A DNA stretch of 64,000 bases from Microthyrium microscopicum (GCA_010405405.1 MU004241.1:917373-981372), one strand, 5' to 3'; counted from the stretch's first letter, positions 22,389 through 33,201 are shown. Notes: generated by a model from the sequence alone, not told the origin. Made by a program: numbers and translations.

Positions 22389-24599
22389 ATGTCTTCAGGC
22401 TGGGAAAAGAGCGTCAAGGGCGCCACCAAGATCAAGGTAAGTTCAACATTCACCGTCGCCAGGCCGCGAATCTGCGCCGGGACTTTGGAAGTACACTGCT
22501 GACGTCAATGTCTTGTCTAGCTCGCGGCGCCCAAGAGCAAATACATCGAACACATTCTTATTGCGACTCATACTGGCGAGGCAGGCGTGGCCGAGATCTT
22601 CCGTGCACTTCAGAACCGTCTGCGCGATTCAACATGGACCATTGTGTTCAAGGCCCTGATTGTTGTACATTTCATGGTCCGTGAGGGTCAGGAAGAAGTC
22701 ACGTTGAAATACCTGTCGAGTAATCCTCATCGGAAACTAGCGATCAATAACTTTACGGAAGGTATGGTTTCTATTTCTTACCTCTCACATAATGGCATAG
22801 GCGTACATTCTTCGGAACCGGTAGTTCAGTTGAAATGCGTACCGAAGACCAAACCCCATGATAGCTACACTCAAGTTTTACTACGAGGTCTAAGTGGACC
22901 ATATGTCGGCGCATTGACAATGCGATCTTGTGGTTTGCAAAAGAAATGTCAAGGATCAAATCTATATCAGGCGTTGCGATATCAAACTAACAGTCTTCTT
23001 ATAGTTCAGACGCAAGGACGAAATATCCGGACCTACGCCGACTACCTTACACAGCGAGCAGTATCATATTCTACCACCAAGAACGACTATGTCCGGAGTG
23101 GAGAAGGCCGCCTTAAGACGTTGGCCGTCGACAAGGGACTCTTGCGAGAGACGGAAAGCGTTCAAGATCAGATCAAGGCGCTATGTAGATGTGATTTCCT
23201 CTCGCATGAACCCGAGAATGAGATAACTCTGACGGCATTTCGACTTCTCACTATGGACCTCCTGGCCCTATTTCATGTTATGAATGAGGGGACGATTACG
23301 GTTCTGGAGAAATTCTTCGAAATGTCAAAGACAGATGCAGAGCGCGCTCTCAGAATTTATCGATCATTCGTAAAACAAACAGAGCAAGTCGTTCGATATC
23401 TGTCCATTGCACGGCATTATGATCATGCCACTCGGTTGGAAATACCAAAGATCAAGCATGCGCCAACAAGTCTCACGAGCTCACTCGAAGAATATCTCAA
23501 GGACCCAGAATTTGAAAAAAATCGGAGACAATATTTGGCGCAACAAGATGCTAAGAAGAATGGCAAGACGACGAATGGTGCTACCAAAACTCTAGGAAGC
23601 AAGGCGACGTCTTCGAATAATGCTGCGTTTCCAGATGCTAAACCTCAACAAACGACACAGTCATCTCCACAGAAAGGTCCGGCTCCAGATATGATAGACT
23701 TCTTCGAGTCCATTGAGCAAAATCAACAACCTATAGCACAGCAATCATTTCAGCAGCCTCAATTCGGCGGACAAATGCCTCCATCCCAACAGAACTCGTA
23801 TCCGCCGCAGCAAAATCCATTCTTACCACAACAGACGGGCATGCCGATACAACAACCTCAAATGCAAGCACCAAATCCGTTCCTACAACAACAGACTGGT
23901 TTCGGCATGCAGCAGCCTGTTCAACCTGTTGGACAACCCATGCAACAACCATTCAACTCACAACCTCAGCAATCTAATCCCTTTCTACAACTTCAGACAC
24001 AACAACCTCAGCAGCCGCAACAACAATCCCAACAAACTCCTACCTCTGCCGTATCCTCATCATACACAGGCGGCCCTAGTCCATTTGGGAACTTCTCTCC
24101 TCAAGTACAGTCCAACTCGTTTTCATCTAACCTCTCCACAATTCCTCAAGGAGGAGCAGCTTCCTTCCAACCTCAACCACAACAAGCATTCCCTACAGGC
24201 GCGACTAATGCTTCTTCGGCGCAATCTACCAATCCATTTAGACAATCGATGTTAGGCAGCTCCACGACAGGAACGTCCATGTCCTCCTTCTCAACAGTAT
24301 CACCGCTTAGCGCACAACCCACTGGCAGTACGAACCCATTTGCCAAACCCGCTCAAGCGAATCCGTTCGCAAGAGGACCTGCTGGCCAGCCACAGCCACA
24401 ACAACAATCAAGTCCATTCACATCGGCTGCACCGCTGGTACCAGCAGCCACAGGGACAAACCCATTTAGGCAGAGTGCATTTGTGAATCAGAACACTGGC
24501 GCAGGTTGGCAGACCTCTACGCCACAGGGTACAATAGGAGGCATTCCGAGTGAACGAGTTGAGACAATGCCTATCTTCCCGCGGCCCGGGATGGGTTGA
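22389..24599 (+). CDS. AP180/CALM-type clathrin adaptor (ANTH domain, Yap1801/2-like)
   Basis: Endocytic adaptor that binds PtdIns(4,5)P2 and clathrin and recruits EH-domain proteins at the plasma membrane. Exons 22389-22436, 22521-22761 and 23005-24599 give 627 residues. The ANTH domain covers about residues 1-270 (SSWEKSVKGATKIK-like opening, KYIEHILIATH, TWTIVFKALIVVHFMVREG, NIRTYADYLTQRA, VDKGLLRETESVQDQIKALC). The C-terminal half is Gln/Pro/Ser-rich with at least seven NPF tripeptides, the EH-domain ligand. Intron 2 (22762-23004) is 243 nt, a multiple of three, and has no in-frame stop; family comparison says it should be removed, because FTE must join VQTQGRN. The LINE lies about 430 bp upstream. 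Confidence 0.93.
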
Positions 24600-26540
24600 T
24601 TGACGTGAATTGGTGGGAGTGATCAGGCCCGCCAGATTCAAGTCTTCGGATAAGGCAAGACCAGCTGTGGCAGACGAGAAGACAGGCGCAGACAAGAAGC
24701 ATAGCGGTAGCATCATGATTACGACCTTTTGTATTTTGGTTTCAGCGGATATTTACTATTGTACAGAAATATCAGGCATGTCGATATATTTCAATTTCTT
24801 ACGATAGCAGGCTGGTGTTCTGTTTGTTGTCGCCTGCGTGTCTGTTTATGCGCGCTACAGTGCTTGGTGATGGTGCTTCTAATTGCAGCTGATATGTCAC
24901 TCCTCGTAGTGGCCATGGCCGGGGGTTTGTTGATGTTACCTTCGTATGCTATGAGGCGCGCTGCTGTGCTTGGTGATGCTGCTTTCAACGGCAGCACGTC
25001 AATGAAATTGCGAATGAATGGTGCTACCTAAGGGTCCAAAGGGCCTTGGGACACAATTGTTGTACAAGATGCGGAGGACAAACATTGAATCATTTCACAA
25101 GTCGTGTTGTGTTCTTGGCCAGTCGGACCAGTCAAGATCTGTCCTAGCGGAAGGTTATTACCCGACAGAGGAGAATATGCTGTCTGACGATGCAGATAGG
25201 ATGAACTATTTTGATATGTTTCATGGCGGAATCGGGTCTCGTGACCTTGCTGGCGATCTAGGCCTTTGGACTCGATGTTGAATGGTCAAACGCAAAGTCG
25301 CAAATCACCAAACGTTGGGTTGTTGTTTGGTATTATCGGTAGGATCCGCAGAGATCCAAAACGTTCATGGCGATTCCCACAGGGATCTCCTGGCCACCAA
25401 GCGCTATCAGCCGAGAGTCAATTTCGGCAAGGCTCCCTTCATGGCCAATGATTAGACGTGTAGATCATCTAGCTCCGGCCCAGCCTTCTTTTTGTTGCTC
25501 AAAGAGTACTAGTGTAAGACTAGATCCTGGTCTGTGCCTGGCTAATGCCTTTACCCCTGGCCAAGAAATGCAACACCATTCCCTTCGCGTCCGCTTTGCC
25601 TCTCAACTTCAGGGGAGCTTCGTCGAGTTTCCAGAGTCGACACACAAAAGCAGCACTGTGTTCCTGGGCAGGCTTTGCTTTCATGCAGGTACCGGCCATG
25701 GCTGCAGTACTACCATCCCCGTGTACTCGAATTAGACATCTCGTCGCCGTTGTACGTTGTCTGGTTGTTCAACCAAGAGCATTTCTATTGTCTGATTCAG
25801 TGCTTCTGGTATCCATAACTTGCAACGACACCAATCACGATGGTAAATCGTAGGCCGTCTCTTAGCTAGCTAGCTAGTGGATCATCGTGACGCTACAGGA
25901 GGCCATGGTCGTTTTTTTCTTCGGTGACCCCCAAGCAACCCCCGTTTTTGATTTGTTTCAACGAGTCATCCTTCATGATTCTAATCTGGGCTTGGAACCA
26001 GTCTTTTGCACAATCTGCTGAGCCCCCCTCAACGCCCGCCACCCAGCCGCTGCCCCGGAAATGAGTCGTCTTTTGACTGTTGCCAACAGGCCAGGCCGTC
26101 TGGCTGTTCATTTCCCCAAGCTGCTTGCTCGTTCGCTGGTTGACTGCTGGGCACCCAGACGCCAAACCTCTTCAGGTAATTCAAGGTCTTAGCTACGCCT
26201 CATGGAGCGCTGGGCTTTTCCAGATCAGCGCCTGCGCGATAAAATCAATCATAGCCGGGGGGGTGTGCCGTCGCCAACTGCTCTTCAAGCTCGCTCTTTC
26301 TCTAATCTCCCCGTGCGCTTGACTCTGACCCTTTTCACTCCTTTGCCTCGTTCTTCTGTCTCTCATCGCTCGTTCGAAACGTTCACGATATCTGCTTTCC
26401 ATTTCCAACACGCTCATTACAGTCACTCCTTAAACAAATCGCCTGCTCACGCTCAATCGCCCTTCTGTCCATCTGCTGGTCAAGATTCGTCTCACAAACA
26501 ATAACGCAAAGCCGCTTATCATACATATCAAAACACCAAA
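24600..26540. other. Long intergenic region with pyrimidine-rich leader at its right end
   Basis: About 1.9 kb. Several open frames of 60-120 codons occur on both strands, but none has a signal, motif or splice structure that I can support. The last 250 bp (about 26270-26520) are strongly CT-rich and close to the start of the downstream gene, as is usual for well-expressed fungal secreted-protein promoters and leaders. Confidence 0.45.
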
Positions 26541-27235
26541 ATGCGCTCCGTACTTCTTGCAACACTGGTCTTTGGCGCGAGCTCGCTCGCTGCCCTCAAC
26601 GAGCGCTTCGTTGATAATACCGGCCTTATACACAAACGCCAACAATTCAAACCCTCCACAACTACTGCTGAAGGTAGCACCTGCGCCGACGCATTCGGAA
26701 GTGGCTATGTAACTTGTAAGTGGAACCCGGCTATCACAACCGATCTGATACCCCAGACTGGGGTTTCAGCAACCAAACCATCACCCAAATCATACATACT
26801 AACAAAACCATACAGGCCGTGATGCCACCACCACTGCCAACCGTCTCTGCTACAACCCCGATCTAGGCCAGACCTGCTGCTCCAACAACTGGGCCTGCCC
26901 ATCAGGCGCCTTCTGCCTTGCCTCGGGCGCATGCTGCCCCAACGTAAGCAACTTTGCCTTCAACACCTATATATCAGATCACTAACACATCACAGGGCCA
27001 GTCGCCACAATCATGCGCAAACCAAAACGGTTTAACCGTCTCCTCTGATTTCCACGCTCCCACATCCGGACCACTTATCAGCAACAGCACCGTCTCAACC
27101 TCCAGCGCAAAAGCCACAAGCGCCAACGCCAAACCCTCGCAATCCGCTCTCCCCAGCAGCGGAGCCTCGTCGAATCTCGGCCGCCAAGCAGTCGGTGTAG
27201 CCGGTGCGCTGCTCGCTGGTGCAGCGCTACTATGA
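26541..27235 (+). CDS. Secreted Cys-rich, probably GPI-anchored protein
   Basis: Predicted 180-residue cell-surface protein. Exons are 26541-26715, 26816-26943 and 26996-27235. It has a signal peptide (MRSVLLATLVFGASSLAAL) and a Kex2-like site (HKR) near residue 34. A compact cysteine domain (TCADAFGSGYVTCR, RLCYN, QTCCSNNWACPSGAFC, GACCPN, QSCANQ) has adjacent CC pairs. A Ser/Thr-rich stretch follows, then a C-terminal hydrophobic segment (AVGVAGALLAGAALL) preceded by small residues, fitting a GPI signal. The pattern is typical of fungal surface proteins; I do not recognise a named family. The cysteine spacing is broken if either intron is kept, which supports the exon model. Confidence 0.8.
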
Positions 27236-27984
27236 CACGCTACATGAGCCTCTTGCCCAATAGACACCGCATGGCATCCAACGAAATCTTGTGAAAGCTA
27301 AGATATCCTTGGATCTATGAGTTACGACATGCATCAAAACTTTACTGGGCAACGAGATCTCAAAAAAACGTGTTACATCAATCTCTCGGTCAACGTCCCC
27401 CCACTGGCAAATCATGAACCCATTCTGCGAAACCGTCTTTATGCTAGCTGGTATATCTACTGCAACGAACTGACATTTTTTCTACAACCAACACATTATA
27501 TTCAATTCACCCTCCCTCCGTTCACGGAGTACCCCTTTTTTACAACTTTTCACCAGTGGGGAGCTGGGCTGCCAAGCATTTACCGTTGACCTCGGGATTG
27601 ATACAAACACGAACACACAAAATCGCGCGTCGCTGTTGTTTGCAAGAGGCATGTATGCTATTGTTGACTTGTTTTTGCATATATGTTTTGAGAAAAAGGG
27701 GGGGTGCGGTTTGAATAGGGCAGAGAAGATGAACAAAGGAGCTTGTGTATTCACTCGATATTGGTGTTTGTTGAATTAAGATATCCCTGGGGTTGTTGTG
27801 GGCTTGTTTTTGTAAATGGCACTGTGAGTGAAAGTGTCTTATGATATGTCTGATTGTAGTAGTGTATAATAATTATCAATATTGTCTTAATGCTGTCTCC
27901 TTCTGTGTTGTGGTTTGGTGAAGTAGTCTTGTTATAGGGTTTGCCACTCAGGGGTAATGTTTATTATGTTTTGATAGTGGTTGT
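27236..27984. other. Intergenic region left of the first MITE
   Basis: 3' UTR and spacer. Short open frames only; nothing else is supported. Confidence 0.4.
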
Positions 27985-28196
27985 CAACGGCATGGCAAAC
28001 TAAATGGCGTACTCCCATTAACTCTGACGGTGCCCAGACGCTACGGTCTGTTATCGAGTGCTATATTTGCCATAAAGGGCGTTCGAATTGGGAATGTTTA
28101 TCAGATACAATGGAAATTAAAGCACCTTTTAGTTAGCAGCGCTGATATTGCCATCAGAGTTGATGGGAATACGCCATTTATTTTGCCATGCCGTTG
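27985..28196. mobile_element. MITE copy A (212 bp) with long TIRs and 5-bp target duplication
   Basis: The left end reads CAACGGCATGGCAAACTAAA and the right end is its near-perfect inverse (TTTATTTTGCCATGCCGTTG), with pairing continuing for about 47 bp through TGGCGTACTCCCAT. GTTGT is duplicated at 27980-27984 and 28197-28201. The internal block (TTATCGAGTGCTATATTTGCC) is shared with the copies at 36.2, 37.8 and 40.9 kb. It is non-coding and lies about 0.38 kb upstream of a Met-rich gene. Confidence 0.88.
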
Positions 28197-28573
28197 GTTG
28201 TTCAGCAGTTTTCTACTGTGCTTACTAGAGTATAGGACAATGCTAAGTTACCATTTTTGTCACGGTCTACTAAATATATTTCTCTAATGTCACAGTACAT
28301 CTTATCGCCTGACTACTCAATCCTAGTTAAATTTTTCATGGAAAGATATAGCCGGCAAGTTCTGCATCCAAGATTTATGTCACTGATGCTTTACAACCTT
28401 TTTCCAATTCCTCTTCGGGCAGTTTATAAAGACCATAAAACAAATACTCTTGCCCATACCAAGCTCCGAGCAACTCACCACACATACACATCTAGGTTCA
28501 ACATAAGAATCTTCAACACAACTCTTCGAAACAACCTGCATAACAACAATCGTATACACTTTCTCCAATCCAA

Positions 28574-29341
28574 ATGGGCCTTTGCGGTTCAAAAGAAGAC
28601 CACAGGTCTTCCCATCACGCCCGAAGCATCCTGGAAAATCCGGGGAGAATACGTCTTGAACCGGGCGACCCTAGGGAGGCTCACTACATGCAGAGGGGTT
28701 TGACTGCTAGGTCTGGACAAATGGGAATGCCTCCGCGGCCGATGGGACATCCCGGAATGGGAAGAATGCCTCCGCGGCCGATGGGACACCCTGGAATGGG
28801 GATGGGAATGCCTTCGGGGTCGATGGGACATACTATGCAAATGGGAATGCCTCAGGGGCCAATGGGACATCCTAGACAGATGGGAATGAATCCAAGAATG
28901 GGTCACGGTCACGCTGGTATGATGGATCAAGGTGGCAGAGCTGGTATGCCGCCTGGTATGTCGAGAGGCAATATGGCGCCAGGAGGTATGTTTGCAGGCG
29001 GTCCAGGTGGTAGGCCTGGAGGTATGATGGGTGGCATGATGGGTGGACAACGTATGTTCGAGGGGCCAGAATTTGGAGATGAGGGAGATTCTGAGGGAGA
29101 ATTTGAAGAGGAGTTTGAGGACGAAGAAGATATGATGGAAGACGAGAGATTCGGCAATCCGATGGGCGGGATGCCAGGTCCTATGGGCGGGATGCCAGGT
29201 CCTATGGGCGGGATGCAAGGTCGTATGGGTGGGATGCCAGGTCCTATGGGCGGCATGCCCGGTCCTATGGGCAGAATGCCAGGTCCCATGGGTGGTCATA
29301 TGGGTGGTCATATGGGTGGTCATATGGGAGGCTTTATGTAG
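28574..29341 (+). CDS. Met/Gly-rich repeat protein, probably N-myristoylated (paralogue 1)
   Basis: 255 residues in one exon. It begins MGLCGSKE, a good N-myristoylation context (Gly2, Ser6) with an adjacent Cys that could be palmitoylated, so membrane attachment is likely. The rest is low complexity: PPRPMGHPGMG-type units (residues 50-100), a GGMMGGMMGG stretch, an acidic block (residues about 168-195, rich in DE with MM), then five to six repeats of MGGMPGP and a MGGH tail ending GGFM. The downstream gene at 30489 shares the MG start, PMGHPG motif, acidic MM block and the GGFM end, so they look like tandem paralogues. No known family; Met clusters raise the possibility of metal binding but nothing proves it. 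Confidence 0.65.
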   Translation: MGLCGSKEDHRSSHHARSILENPGRIRLEPGDPREAHYMQRGLTARSGQMGMPPRPMGHPGMGRMPPRPMGHPGMGMGMPSGSMGHTMQMGMPQGPMGHPRQMGMNPRMGHGHAGMMDQGGRAGMPPGMSRGNMAPGGMFAGGPGGRPGGMMGGMMGGQRMFEGPEFGDEGDSEGEFEEEFEDEEDMMEDERFGNPMGGMPGPMGGMPGPMGGMQGRMGGMPGPMGGMPGPMGRMPGPMGGHMGGHMGGHMGGFM

Positions 29342-29736
29342 ATGTTATACAAAAGGAGGCGATATACCAGACCTGATCAATTCTACAAGAATATGATCGA
29401 ACATTGTATACGTGACTTAAATGCCACATCATCTATCTAGTAGACTTTGCTCTATTATGCAGCTAGATCGAATTGTAAGACTGCTATGTTATGTATGACG
29501 GTAGCTATTATTTAGTCTCGTCTTTCGCAAAAAAAAGATGTCAGACACAACTACATAAAGCTTTCCATATAAACCGCTGATTAGCAGCTAAGTAACAGAT
29601 TGAGTTAACTCCTCTAGTCTCTAAACTTATACTGTCTTCAATTCACTCGACCCGGTTTCATTATTTCTATGAACTGATCTTCAGCAGTCTTTCAACTCCC
29701 ATATCACTGTTCTTCCATAATCTTCACTTACCTACC
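29342..29736. other. 3' flank of paralogue 1
   Basis: AT-rich non-coding spacer; no gene is supported. Confidence 0.4.
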
Positions 29737-30338
29737 ATAGCGTGGGAGGGGGGGTAGAAGGAATAATGTCGAGTTGTCTTATTATAGACATTTTGGCGAC
29801 ATAATGTCCAAAATATTGGTTTATAGAGCCAATATTTCTTGAAATAAGATCATTTCTTAATGATGTCTAGTAAAAGAGTGTCTTAATAGCTAGGAAGGAT
29901 CACAATAGGAAACTAAGAAGGAGCAAAAGTAGTAGTAGGTAAGAATAAGAAAAGGAGAATCTTAGTAGTCTATATGTACTAAGATTGCAAAATTGTATAT
30001 TTAGTATTCGTAAAACTAGTAGAAGTCTATACACTAAATCTTGCTCATAAGTAAAATACGAGCCTAGCCTAAAACGTAAAGTAAAATACCGTAATTTAAA
30101 ATTATCTTAAATAAGTCTCTTTAGCAAAACTCTAAGTCTAGAAAATTGCCTATTTAGGCAATTTTTTTAGTTCCGTTTAATAGCTAGGGAACGATTTTTT
30201 AGAAAAAATAGTCTTGTTAGCTAGACATAGTACCAAAATCTAATATTATGTTTATTAAGGATGCTAGAAGAAGTACCTTTTCAAAAAATACTATAGAGAT
30301 AGTAGTAGACATTATTTCCTCTACCCCCCGTTGCACGC
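29737..30338. mobile_element. 0.6-kb non-autonomous TIR element
   Basis: The ends are inverted repeats: left ATAGCGTG..GGGGGGTAGAAGG then AATAATGTC, right GACATTATTTCCTCTACCCC then the inverse of ATAGCGTG, about 34 bp with a few differences. The inside is AT-rich with no open frame and contains smaller palindromes (for example AAATTGCC..GGCAATTT near 30140-30170). It is unrelated to the 212-bp MITEs. It sits exactly between the two Met-rich paralogues. The exact ends and target duplication are uncertain. Confidence 0.72.
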
Positions 30339-30488
30339 TATAGTATTTACTCCCCTCGCACATTTAAAACCATGAAGGAGAATCTCTGCCTACATAAATC
30401 CTAGCTCAACAAAATTCGTCAACACAACTCTGAAGCAAGGGCTTTACCGAAACAACCAAACCTAAGACAGTTGCTTTTGCTCTTCAAA

Positions 30489-31127
30489 ATGGGCGCAGGA
30501 GAATCCAAGTACTATGAGGAACAAATGAATGCATTGGCCAACTGCAACTGTCATTCTCATGACCACTATGGCGCTCCAGGCTACGCCACAGATCAAGCGG
30601 GCCGCGATTATAGACGTGGTCTAAGCAGTGGTCATATACCTCATGGTCCAATGGGTCACCCGGGAGGGATGATGAGCAGACCCGGTGATTCAGGAATGCA
30701 AGATCCGCGTATGATGGGAATGGATCCCCGAATGCAGATGGGAATGAATCCACAAATGCAGATGGGAATGGATCCTCGAATGCAAATGGGAATGGATCCT
30801 CGAATGCAGATGGAAATGAATCATCGAATGCAGATGGAAATGGATCCTCGAATGCAAATGGGAATAGATCCTCGAATGCAGATAGGGATGGACCAACGCA
30901 GGCAGATGATGGACGGGGAGGACGGGGAAGATGAAGAGATGATGATGGGAGAAGGCGGATTCATGAAAAATCATGGTGCTGCTGGGCCTGGCGGGAACAT
31001 GCCGTCCGGAATGGATTTCTTGGGTGGTCGTGGTCGTGGTCGTGGACGAGGTCGCGGAGGTCGCGGAGGCCGAGGAGGTATGGATGGTCCTGGAAGGGCC
31101 ATGGGCATGGGCGGAGGCTTTATGTAG
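30489..31127 (+). CDS. Met-rich DPRMQMGM-repeat protein, probably N-myristoylated (paralogue 2)
   Basis: 212 residues in one exon if started at MGAGESKYYEEQ (30489); an in-frame ATG 18 bases upstream would add MLLLFK and destroy the N-myristoylation signal. Residues 1-45 include a Cys/His cluster (NCNCHSHDH). Residues about 70-140 are nine imperfect octapeptides of the DPRMQMGM type. An acidic DGEDGEDEEMMMG block and an RGG-like (GRGRGRGRGG) segment follow, and the end is MGMGGGFM. It shares overall order with the neighbour at 28574. The Cys/His cluster and Met repeats could bind metal and the RGG box could bind RNA; both are inference. Confidence 0.65.
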   Translation: MGAGESKYYEEQMNALANCNCHSHDHYGAPGYATDQAGRDYRRGLSSGHIPHGPMGHPGGMMSRPGDSGMQDPRMMGMDPRMQMGMNPQMQMGMDPRMQMGMDPRMQMEMNHRMQMEMDPRMQMGIDPRMQIGMDQRRQMMDGEDGEDEEMMMGEGGFMKNHGAAGPGGNMPSGMDFLGGRGRGRGRGRGGRGGRGGMDGPGRAMGMGGGFM

Positions 31128-31313
31128 AAGGTAGGGAGACAACTTGAAGACATCGAAGCGGTATTGAAAACTATCTCGAGTGTATAACTGAGGTAATGAT
31201 GAAGTCTCTGCTCGGCTTTTGGACTTCAATAATCATGTTTCAGCCGCCTTCTGCAAGTCATTGCTCGTCCCTAATTATCAAGTCCCGTGTATAAATATGT
31301 CAAGACTAATTGT

Positions 31314-31895
31314 TTACTGCTTAGGGAATAGGTCATAATAGTTTGGGGGCGCCTCGTTAATCATCAAGGAAGGATCGCTATTGATGGTAGTTGGTCGTGT
31401 ATCGCTGCTGTCTCTTGCATCTTTCTGGGCCTCTCTCCTCGTTGTTCTGCTGCCAGGTCGAGGCCTGCCAGGCGGATGTTTCGGTTGTTTCTGGGTAAAT
31501 GCTTCTTTGAGACTTTGGAGGAGATCTCCCAGTCGAAAATGTGCCAGTCGACTGCGTCCGACGACAGGTTTGTTCTTAAAAATAGGATCGCTATTAATGG
31601 TACTTGATCGTGTATTGCTGCTGTCTCTTGCATCTTTCTGGGCCTCTCTCCTCGTTGTTCTGCTGCCAGGTCGAGGCCTGCCAGGCGGATGTTTCGGTTG
31701 TTTCTGGGTAAATGCTTCTTTGAGACTTTGGAGGAGATCTCCCAGTCGAAAATGTGCCAGTCGACTGCGTCCGACTACAGGTTTGTTCTTGAAGATAGGA
31801 TCGTGACCTTTGGACGAGAGCATAGTGAAGTTAAAGAGGTTGAGATTATTTGGGCTTGAGATAGCGGCTTTAGACAACAAGTGTGCGCAAAACAA
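31314..31895 (-). CDS. Hypothetical ORF consisting of a 71-residue tandem duplication
   Basis: An open frame of 193 codons; the more natural start may be MLSSKGHDPIFK (31823). Two 71-residue units, each starting DPIFKNKPVVGRSRLAHFRL and ending TINS, are nearly identical in DNA, so the duplication is recent. Units are basic, rich in Arg/Lys/Pro. The last 17 residues (ending YYDLFPKQ) are outside the repeat. No family is recognised. Because the two units differ by only a few bases and the antisense frame is also open, coding status is unsure. Confidence 0.45.
   Translation of the reverse strand: MFCAHLLSKAAISSPNNLNLFNFTMLSSKGHDPIFKNKPVVGRSRLAHFRLGDLLQSLKEAFTQKQPKHPPGRPRPGSRTTRREAQKDARDSSNTRSSTINSDPIFKNKPVVGRSRLAHFRLGDLLQSLKEAFTQKQPKHPPGRPRPGSRTTRREAQKDARDSSDTRPTTINSDPSLMINEAPPNYYDLFPKQ
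31377..31802. repeat. 213-bp near-identical direct tandem duplication
   Basis: 31377-31589 and 31590-31802 match with only a handful of substitutions (for example near 31381-31412 versus 31594-31625, and 31559 versus 31772). The length is a multiple of three, so the surrounding open frame is kept. Confidence 0.92.
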
Positions 31896-32820
31896 TATCT
31901 TTGGATTCTGGGTACGAGGCTTTGACGTTATATTCTACACCCAGGCTTAAAATTTGGTTGCGTCGGACCCCTCCCCTAACGGTTTGACTGGTAGATTTGG
32001 CAGAAATTAGCCAATCATACATAGCCGTGCCTAGGGGAGTGGTAAACACGCTCCCGACACGCTGCCACGGCGCTGTCACGGAGCTGACATAGACCGGGAG
32101 CAAGGTGGAATATTCTAATTGGCTGATAATCTTCAGTGAAAGAATAATAATAAATCCAGGAGCTATCGGAGTTAAGGGAGCAAGCAGTAATGGACAAGGG
32201 TCGGGCACTATATATTCCGATTATGGGTAAACTTATTTTTAGATCTCGTATTATCCTTGTAAATCTAAGACGTAATTCTTATGTATAATGACGTATTAGC
32301 CTAGCCGTATGTAGCGTAGCCTAAGCCGTCATCTAGTCCTTTCCTAGTCACAACACCCGTTCAATTCCCGCAGTAGTAGTGAAAATAACATAAATTCAAA
32401 ATAGTAGACAATAAGTAAGTAGAAATGCACCTCAGCCAATATTGGTTAATTTCTTTTTTTGCGATTTTTTGGCTTGCTGACTAAGCACTTTTGACCAATC
32501 AAAAGATTTACAGATATAGCTGACACGGCCTTGACACGCTGACACGCTGACACGGTGACAGATTCTGTCACGGTGTATACACCAAACCCAGCTGTGACAC
32601 GGGGCAATTAATTAATTTCGTGTCTACAGCGTGAATTACCTGTGACTGCGTCTCTCTTAGGCCCGGCCATGTATAGAGAATAGCTTGAGTTTTTGGGAGG
32701 CAGGCAACCGTTGCCTGGTCTAGGTCCCCAACTTGAGGTTTAGAAGAAGTGTAATTGGTTAGTTTCTACCACAACTACCACCACAGTGCAAATACGTTGG
32801 GGTCAGAGGGTCTGGCGTAT
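31896..32820. other. Spacer with TGACACG-rich motif clusters
   Basis: No supported gene. Two clusters of short GC-rich motifs stand out: 32045-32090 and 32520-32600, the latter with repeated TGACACG and an imperfect palindrome (CACGGTGACAG / CTGTCACGGTG). A tRNA-B-box-like GTTCAATTCC occurs near 32356 without a foldable tRNA around it. Confidence 0.4.
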
Positions 32821-33036
32821 TCACATCTTCAGCCTGGGTGTAAGCTTGGAGATTGCGACTGCTTGCGAATTGTGCTCGATGATTTTTTTGAGTCTCTTTG
32901 CTGCATCGCCTTGAACATTTGCTGCCTCGACAATTACAAATTCGATAAATTTCAGAACCTCGGCCTGCACATCCTCACTAGCATCATCCAGATAGTCCAG
33001 AAAACTGCTTATGTCCGGGCATGTGTCTCGTAGCAC
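32821..33036 (-). pseudogene. Short orphan helical ORF, probable gene fragment
   Basis: A 71-codon frame (core SSFLDYLDDASEDVQAEVLK, then KFIEFVIVEAANVQGDAAKR) that reads like a folded helical protein rather than chance, but it lacks a convincing ATG, splice partners or a known family. Upstream of it on the same strand the frame stops. It is best treated as a remnant or the last exon of an unidentified gene. Confidence 0.3.
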
Positions 33037-33201
33037 AGGAACACCTACATTGTCGAAGCCAAACTATGACCACTACTCATAGTAGACGTCTAGTGTTATT
33101 ATGGATTGAGTGCCACGAGGCCATTCGAGACATTCAATCATGCGACAGAAAGGGTTTTGTTGACCTATATCTGTCAGTCAAAAATCAGAATGGTGGATCA
33201 T

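Noticed and set aside
24610-26165. Several 60-120 codon frames between AP180 and the GPI protein
   Set aside because: No splice structure, start context or motif; frames overlap each other on both strands.
28589-29323. Long minus-strand open frame of His/Thr repeats
   Set aside because: Antisense shadow of the Met/Gly-rich gene; the repeat bias keeps it open.
31381-31806. Plus-strand open frame of 141 codons over the tandem duplication
   Set aside because: It is the antisense of the minus-strand frame and exists because the 213-bp unit is open on both strands; no family character.
32340-32370. tRNA-like B box (GTTCAATTCC)
   Set aside because: No A box at proper spacing and no cloverleaf can be folded by eye around it; probably chance or a SINE remnant.
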